Under the pieces are notes generated by a model, which was given only the letters and a program-made list of their open reading frames with translations, was not told the origin of the DNA and did no database searches. A program made the translations under genes and the position numbers. From positions 1,178,001-1,242,000 of the forward strand of contig JADJAA010000001.1 of assembly GCA_016704485.1 (NCBI GenBank): 64,000 nucleotides of DNA, given 5' to 3'. Each line of letters begins with the position of its first letter. The first letter of the stretch is position 1. Shown piece by piece: positions 59,373-64,000 of the stretch. The stretch comes from Flavobacteriales bacterium (GTDB lineage Bacteria > Bacteroidota > Bacteroidia > Flavobacteriales_F > PHOS-HE28).

Positions 59373-61313
59373 TCAAGCACTAGCCCGGTTCTCCTTCTTT
59401 CCTTTCTGCTCTTGCACCATCTCCTTCACCGCAGCTACAACCGCTGCATCATCGAACCCACATTCGGTATAGAGTTCATTCTGCGAGCCGTGCTCGATCC
59501 AGCGATCCGGAATTCCCAGCCGTTTAACTTGGGCCTGATAACCGTGGTCGGCCATGAACTCCAGCACGGCGCTGCCCATACCGCCCATGATCGCACCATC
59601 TTCGACCGTTACCACGTGTTTGAATTTTCCAATGACCTCATGTAGTAACAGCTCATCGATCGGCTTCGCGAAACGCATGTCGTAGTGGGCGACGCTGTAG
59701 CCTTCAGACTCTAATGCTTCGATCCCTTTTGCAGCAATGTTTCCGATATGTCCCAACGTGAGTACAGCCGCATCTTCTCCTGAGCGCACTTTGCGACCAG
59801 TGCCGATCTTGATCTCCTTGAACGGGGTTTTCCACTCCGTCATAACACCTTCGCCACGTGGGTAACGTATGCTGAACGGACCGTGTTCCCTGAGCTGTGC
59901 AGTGTACATCAAGTTGCGCAACTCTTCCTCGTTCATCGGTGCGCTTACGATCATGTTCGGTATGCACCGGAAATAGGCAATGTCAAAAGCTCCATGGTGC
60001 GTGGGACCATCAGCGCCGGCCAAGCCACCACGGTCCAAACAGAATACCACACTAAGGTTCTGTAAGGCCACATCATGCACCACTTGGTCGTACGCCCGTT
60101 GCATGAAGCTGCTGTAAATGTTGCAGAACGGGACCATGCCTTGTGTGGCCATTCCAGCACTGAAGGTCACCGCATGCTGCTCGGCAATACCCACATCGAA
60201 TGCGCGGTCAGGCATGGCCTTCATCATGATGTTCAACGAGCATCCACTCGGCATAGCAGGTGTAACACCCACGATCTTCGGGTTTTTCTCGGCCAGCTCA
60301 ACGATCGTATGTCCGAAAACGTCCTGATACTTCGGTGGTTGCGGGCTTTTCGGTACAACTTTAATGATCTCGCCTGTCTCTTTGTTGAAGAGTCCTGGTG
60401 CGTGCCATACCGTCGGGCTTCCAGCTTCGGCAGGTGCATAGCCCTTGCCTTTTTTGGTGACCACGTGCAGGATCTTAGGGCCGGGAATGTCGCGTAGGTC
60501 GCGCATAACCTTTACCAAGTGATCCACATCATGCCCATCCACAGGTCCGAAATACCGAAAGCTCAAACTCTCGAATAAATTGCTTTGTTTCAGCAAAGCG
60601 CTCTTAACTGCATTCTCTACTTTCTGTGCAACGGCCTGCGCGTTAGGACCGAATTTGCTCACTTTTCCCAGGATCTTCCACACTTCGTCCTTCACCTTGT
60701 TGTAGGTGTGGCTGGTGGTGATATCCGTTAAATATTGCTTCAAGGCCCCAACGTTAGGGTCGATGGACATGCAGTTGTCGTTCAACACGACCAACATATC
60801 GGTATTCGCGCCACCCGCGTGGTTCAACGCTTCGAAAGCCATGCCGGCGGTCATGGCACCATCGCCGATCACGGCAACGGAATGTCGGTCCTCTTCACCT
60901 TTCAGCTTACTCGCTACAGCCATACCAACGGCTGCTCCAATACTGGTGCTGCTATGGCCTACTCCGAACGTATCGTATTCGCTTTCACTTCGCTTAGGAA
61001 AACCGCTCAATCCGCCATGAAGACGGTTTGTATGAAAATTCGCGCGCCGACCGGTAAGGATCTTATGGCCATAGGCTTGGTGCCCTACGTCCCAAACCAA
61101 TTGGTCGTAAGGCGTATTGAATACATAATGCAGTGCCACGGTCAACTCCACCACACCCAAGCTGGCACCGAAATGCCCACCCTTAACGCTCACAACATCA
61201 ATAATGAACTCGCGCAATTCCGTGCACACCTGTTCCAATTGCTCTTCTGGCACTGAACGCAGATCAGCTGGTACAATGATCTTTTCGAGGAGAGGATAAG
61301 TGGATTCGGGCAT
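59373..61313 (-). CDS. dxs: 1-deoxy-D-xylulose-5-phosphate synthase
   Basis: This 646-residue TPP enzyme of normal length has HGGLSGFPKRSESEYD (substrate loop), the TPP/Mg motif GDGAMTAGMAFEALNHAG ... VVLNDNCMSI, the central domain (RAFDVGIAEQHAVTFSAGMA with the catalytic Glu) and the C-terminal transketolase domain (VVTVEDGAIMGGMGSAVLEF). It condenses pyruvate and glyceraldehyde-3-phosphate, the first step of MEP isoprenoid synthesis. It appears to be transcribed alone. The start is ATG 61313. Confidence 0.97.
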   Translation of the reverse strand: MPESTYPLLEKIIVPADLRSVPEEQLEQVCTELREFIIDVVSVKGGHFGASLGVVELTVALHYVFNTPYDQLVWDVGHQAYGHKILTGRRANFHTNRLHGGLSGFPKRSESEYDTFGVGHSSTSIGAAVGMAVASKLKGEEDRHSVAVIGDGAMTAGMAFEALNHAGGANTDMLVVLNDNCMSIDPNVGALKQYLTDITTSHTYNKVKDEVWKILGKVSKFGPNAQAVAQKVENAVKSALLKQSNLFESLSFRYFGPVDGHDVDHLVKVMRDLRDIPGPKILHVVTKKGKGYAPAEAGSPTVWHAPGLFNKETGEIIKVVPKSPQPPKYQDVFGHTIVELAEKNPKIVGVTPAMPSGCSLNIMMKAMPDRAFDVGIAEQHAVTFSAGMATQGMVPFCNIYSSFMQRAYDQVVHDVALQNLSVVFCLDRGGLAGADGPTHHGAFDIAYFRCIPNMIVSAPMNEEELRNLMYTAQLREHGPFSIRYPRGEGVMTEWKTPFKEIKIGTGRKVRSGEDAAVLTLGHIGNIAAKGIEALESEGYSVAHYDMRFAKPIDELLLHEVIGKFKHVVTVEDGAIMGGMGSAVLEFMADHGYQAQVKRLGIPDRWIEHGSQNELYTECGFDDAAVVAAVKEMVQEQKGKKENRASA

Positions 61314-61343
61314 GGAGCGGTCTTAGGAACTGGATATCAACTG

Positions 61344-61351
61344 CAAATGTA
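61344..61351 (-). promoter_or_regulatory. putative -7 box for dxs (TACATTTG)
   Basis: On the minus strand TACATTTG matches TAnnTTTG and lies 30 bp upstream of the dxs start codon. No -33 TTG is seen. The remainder of 61352-61727 shows no gene or repeat. Confidence 0.3.
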
Positions 61352-61727
61352 CGGATGCGGATGTTCTTATGGATGAACGGAGTACGAGGTGTTTCCGTAT
61401 GTCATTGTTGATTGAAAGGGGTTTTAAAAGTGAAGTGCCTCAATCAGTAAACACATGGCTGTGCCGATCGGTTCATTTCAAACGATGAAGCCATTCACAT
61501 TACCACCCTAACAACTATCCCCTTCCACAAATAACCACAGCTTGCTACCTTAGCGTGCCAGCACTGGATATAGTCGCCTTCGGAAACAATATGCACTACC
61601 AATGATTACCAGCCGATCATTATGGAAACCTTCATTGCCATTGGCTTTGTGGGTTTTGCGTTGGCGGCAGCAGCCTTCGATACCACGGGCCATGGCAAAA
61701 CCAAGAATGGAAGCGTTCGGCAGCCCA

Positions 61728-63224
61728 ATGCGGCTGCTTCTGCTGGCAATAGGTTCAATAATTGCCAGTTTAGCATATCCGCAACAACCATTTGACATCG
61801 ACGCTTCCTTCCGTTGTGAAATGGATTCATGGTATGTATCATCCACGCTTCCGCTTTCAAATGGAAAATTGATCGCGTCGGGTATTATGCGCTTTGATGG
61901 CGAAATTGATCAGTATCGACTCGTTCGCTTGCTCCCTAACGGCATAAGAGATAATTCTTTCTACAATAGTGGATTAGGGGGTGGAAGAATAAGACCTTGG
62001 ATGGACAAGTTCTATGTAAACACACCCCATACCGTAAGAAGAATCCAGGAAGATGGCTATCAGGACATGTCCTTTATACCCATGAATCTTCAACCCTACT
62101 TCAGTTCTTTACAAGGAGGCGACTACCACGTATACCCTGATGGCAGGATATTAATGAGCGGAGTTCATGGCCTGCATGATACGATCCGAGGGTTCGAGGG
62201 ACTTTACTGTTTGGTCTGGTTCAGCAACACTGGTTATTTGGACACCACCAAAACCCACCGAACCTGTGCGGGCAGTTTAGATTTCTTTACTGAATTACCG
62301 AATGGTCAATTCATCGGTTCCGGCTCTACTGGTGTCTGGGATGGCCAGCAAGCAAGTAATATCATACGATTCAATGCAGATGGGTCGTTGGACCCCTCGT
62401 TCCAAGCCAATGTGAATTGGGGGCAGGCGTATGGATTCTTGCCACTTGATGATGGGAGGGTATACGTGGGAGGAAATTTTATCGTCGATGGCATAGCAGA
62501 CACCCTCAACTTAGTGCGCCTAATGCCGGATGGATCTTTGGATCCCACTTTCAACAACACGGCCAGATACAGATTCATAAACCCGTTATATCCCAATAAT
62601 GATCCTTATGGTATCATTCGCACCATTTACTCAATAGCACCGGATCACTTAGTTGTTACAGGTAATTTTGCAACTGTTGATGGGGAACAACGCGGTTGCA
62701 TTGCATTGATCGATACCTCTGGCAATCTCTTGAGTGACCATTTTTCTGGAGATGGCGGTGGCTCTTATCTCTATCAAGTGAATATCAACTCAACTCCTGT
62801 ATACACACGTTCAATAGCTGGTATTACTCCGGCACCTGATGGCAGTTATTATATCTGTGGGGCCTACCACGGCTACGATGATGGCACCACCAATGATACC
62901 ACCCAGCGCATGGTAAGTAGGTTGTATGGGTTGGATGTGGGCATAAGCGAAAATGCTAACACTCGACCTCCAGCACAATTGACCATACACCCTAACCCAG
63001 CCAACACATGGGTAACCTTTGATTATGATATTCTGGTACCGCCAACGGATGCATTCATTATTATTCGGGACCAACAAGGCCGCGAAGTTTACCGGATGAA
63101 ATTACTGGTGCAAAAGAACGAAGTGGTGTGGGATACACGAGGAGTTGGTAGCGGCACATATGTTGTGACTTTGACGAATAAGTCACGAGATTTGCGTACA
63201 GAAAAACTGGTCATTCAGCGATGA
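61728..63224 (+). CDS. secreted delta-60-repeat-like protein with T9SS sorting domain
   Basis: This protein of 498 residues from ATG 61728 (MRLLLLAIGSIIASLAYPQQPF) has a signal peptide. The body contains delta-60-type blades (LVRLLPNGIRDNSFYN, IIRFNADGSLDPSFQANVNWGQAYGFLPLDDGRVYVGGNFIVDG, LVRLMPDGSLDPTFNNTARY, VTGNFATVDG) as in beta-propellers, and it ends with a type IX sorting domain (LTIHPNPANTWVTFDYDIL ... VGSGTYVVTLTNKSRDL). An in-frame region upstream to 61602 is not coding in style. It overlaps the start of its paralogue by 4 bp (ATGA), so the two are co-translated. Probably a surface protein. Confidence 0.88.
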   Translation: MRLLLLAIGSIIASLAYPQQPFDIDASFRCEMDSWYVSSTLPLSNGKLIASGIMRFDGEIDQYRLVRLLPNGIRDNSFYNSGLGGGRIRPWMDKFYVNTPHTVRRIQEDGYQDMSFIPMNLQPYFSSLQGGDYHVYPDGRILMSGVHGLHDTIRGFEGLYCLVWFSNTGYLDTTKTHRTCAGSLDFFTELPNGQFIGSGSTGVWDGQQASNIIRFNADGSLDPSFQANVNWGQAYGFLPLDDGRVYVGGNFIVDGIADTLNLVRLMPDGSLDPTFNNTARYRFINPLYPNNDPYGIIRTIYSIAPDHLVVTGNFATVDGEQRGCIALIDTSGNLLSDHFSGDGGGSYLYQVNINSTPVYTRSIAGITPAPDGSYYICGAYHGYDDGTTNDTTQRMVSRLYGLDVGISENANTRPPAQLTIHPNPANTWVTFDYDILVPPTDAFIIIRDQQGREVYRMKLLVQKNEVVWDTRGVGSGTYVVTLTNKSRDLRTEKLVIQR

Positions 63225-64000
63225 GAAGAAACAGCCCTGCATGGCTGCTTCTAATGACGACTTGTTCAACCTTGACCTATGTCGCATATTCCCAGCAGCC
63301 TTTCGATCTGGACCCGTCATTCAATACTGAGATCAACACTTGGTATGTGTCTTCTGTTATGCCTTTGCCGGATGGGGATTTGTTATTATCCGGACAGATT
63401 CGTTTTTCCGGGGACTCCCCGGGCACGTTTCGGCTCCTTACTAGAGTAGATCAACTTGGTAACCGTAGGCCATGGTTTCCTTATTCATGGGGTGGAGGCA
63501 GGATCCAACCATGGAATGACCAGTTTTATGTGGGTGAGCATACGGTTCATCGCTTACTATCAACGGGGCTGGTCGATTCTTCATTTATTCACATGAATGC
63601 AGACCCCTACTTCAGTTCTTTACAAGGCGGCGACTACCACGTATACCCTGACGGTCGCATTTTAATGAGCGGGGTTCACAATCTGCTTGATTCAATTAGG
63701 GGATTCGAAGGACTCTATTGTTTGGTCTGGTTCAGCAACACCGGTTATTTGGATACTACCAAGACCCACCGTACCTGTGCAGGAAGTTTGGATAAATTTA
63801 CTGAATTGCCCAATGGCCAGTTCATCGGTTCCGGCTCAACAGGTGTCTGGGATGGGCAGCAAGCTAGCAACATCATTCGCTTTAATACAGATGGATCCTT
63901 GGATCCCTCGTTCCAAGCGAATGTGAACTGGGGCCAAGCCTATGGATTCTTACCTCTTGATGATGGGCGGGTGTATGCGGCAGGATTGTTCAGGATTCTA
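63221..64000 (+). CDS. paralogue of the preceding delta-60-like secreted protein (partial)
   Basis: An open frame starts with ATG at 63221 (MRRNSPAWLLLMTTCSTLTY), overlapping the upstream stop by ATGA, and continues past the right edge. It has a signal-peptide-like start and the same architecture as the preceding gene. The N-terminal third has diverged, while the segment coded by 63605-63986 is nearly identical in protein and DNA to 62094-62475. The C-terminal half, with any sorting domain, is outside the window. Confidence 0.85.
   Translation, partial: MRRNSPAWLLLMTTCSTLTYVAYSQQPFDLDPSFNTEINTWYVSSVMPLPDGDLLLSGQIRFSGDSPGTFRLLTRVDQLGNRRPWFPYSWGGGRIQPWNDQFYVGEHTVHRLLSTGLVDSSFIHMNADPYFSSLQGGDYHVYPDGRILMSGVHNLLDSIRGFEGLYCLVWFSNTGYLDTTKTHRTCAGSLDKFTELPNGQFIGSGSTGVWDGQQASNIIRFNTDGSLDPSFQANVNWGQAYGFLPLDDGRVYAAGLFRIL

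Noticed and set aside
1..64000. tRNA or rRNA genes
   Set aside because: No cloverleaf with a T-arm consensus or rRNA segment was recognised by eye; a dedicated tRNA scan could still find one.

Overview
The window looks like chromosomal DNA of a Bacteroidota bacterium, probably an uncultured member of the Flavobacteriales. The signs are secreted proteins with type IX (Por) secretion C-termini, a TonB locus with two ExbD genes followed by a PstS-like lipoprotein and a TPR protein, an ileS / DksA-like / lspA operon, lipoproteins with simple lipoboxes, weak Shine-Dalgarno sequences and several TAnnTTTG -7 boxes. G+C is moderate, with AT-rich islands that look acquired. No rRNA, tRNA or CRISPR array was recognised.

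Layout: 1-11.5 kb is a mostly minus-strand set of nitrogen-metabolism enzymes: aldehyde dehydrogenase, C45-type Ntn acyltransferase/hydrolase, ATP-grasp ligase, Orn/Lys/Arg decarboxylase, VOC protein, nitrilase-family amidase and a GABA-type aminotransferase. Together they resemble an amine or omega-amino-acid pathway. A GxxExxY gene flanked by inverted repeats sits inside it, and a 690-bp poly-G stretch that is probably a consensus artefact interrupts it. 12-19.7 kb holds an AT-rich outer-membrane protein gene, an FN3/GNAT pair, a striking array of twenty 21-bp palindromic repeats, a LuxR-type response regulator, a frameshifted NIDO/T9SS protein and an Hsp20 operon. 19.9-24.7 kb is a small defence island: a DUF559 nuclease gene flanked by inverted repeats, a type IIG restriction-modification enzyme and a HEPN-like gene pair. 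A second copy of the 3' end of the type IIG gene lies upstream of the island. 24.8-28.6 kb has a lamin-tail surface protein and asd. 28.86-29.99 kb looks like an integron-type gene cassette carrying arr (rifampin ADP-ribosyltransferase) and a DUF1801 gene.

30-46 kb holds outer-membrane and secreted proteins, the ileS operon, a very large PQQ-propeller/diheme cytochrome protein, a NYN-LOTUS protein, a histidine phosphatase lipoprotein and a head-GIN adhesin. 46.3-52.4 kb is the Ton energy-transduction operon. 52.5-57 kb holds NhaC and two GT-C type membrane glycosyltransferases. 57-59.4 kb has a T9SS protein, a frameshifted lipoprotein and a zeta-toxin-like kinase overlapping a 53-codon partner gene; a decayed copy of that partner's 3' end lies about 650 bp away. 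59.4-61.3 kb is dxs. The window ends in two tandem delta-60-repeat-like secreted paralogues whose central segments are nearly identical.

Several genes carry single-base frameshifts, most of them next to short homopolymers, and the poly-G block is also present. This points to long-read or two-colour-chemistry consensus errors, so apparent pseudogenes here should be treated with caution.
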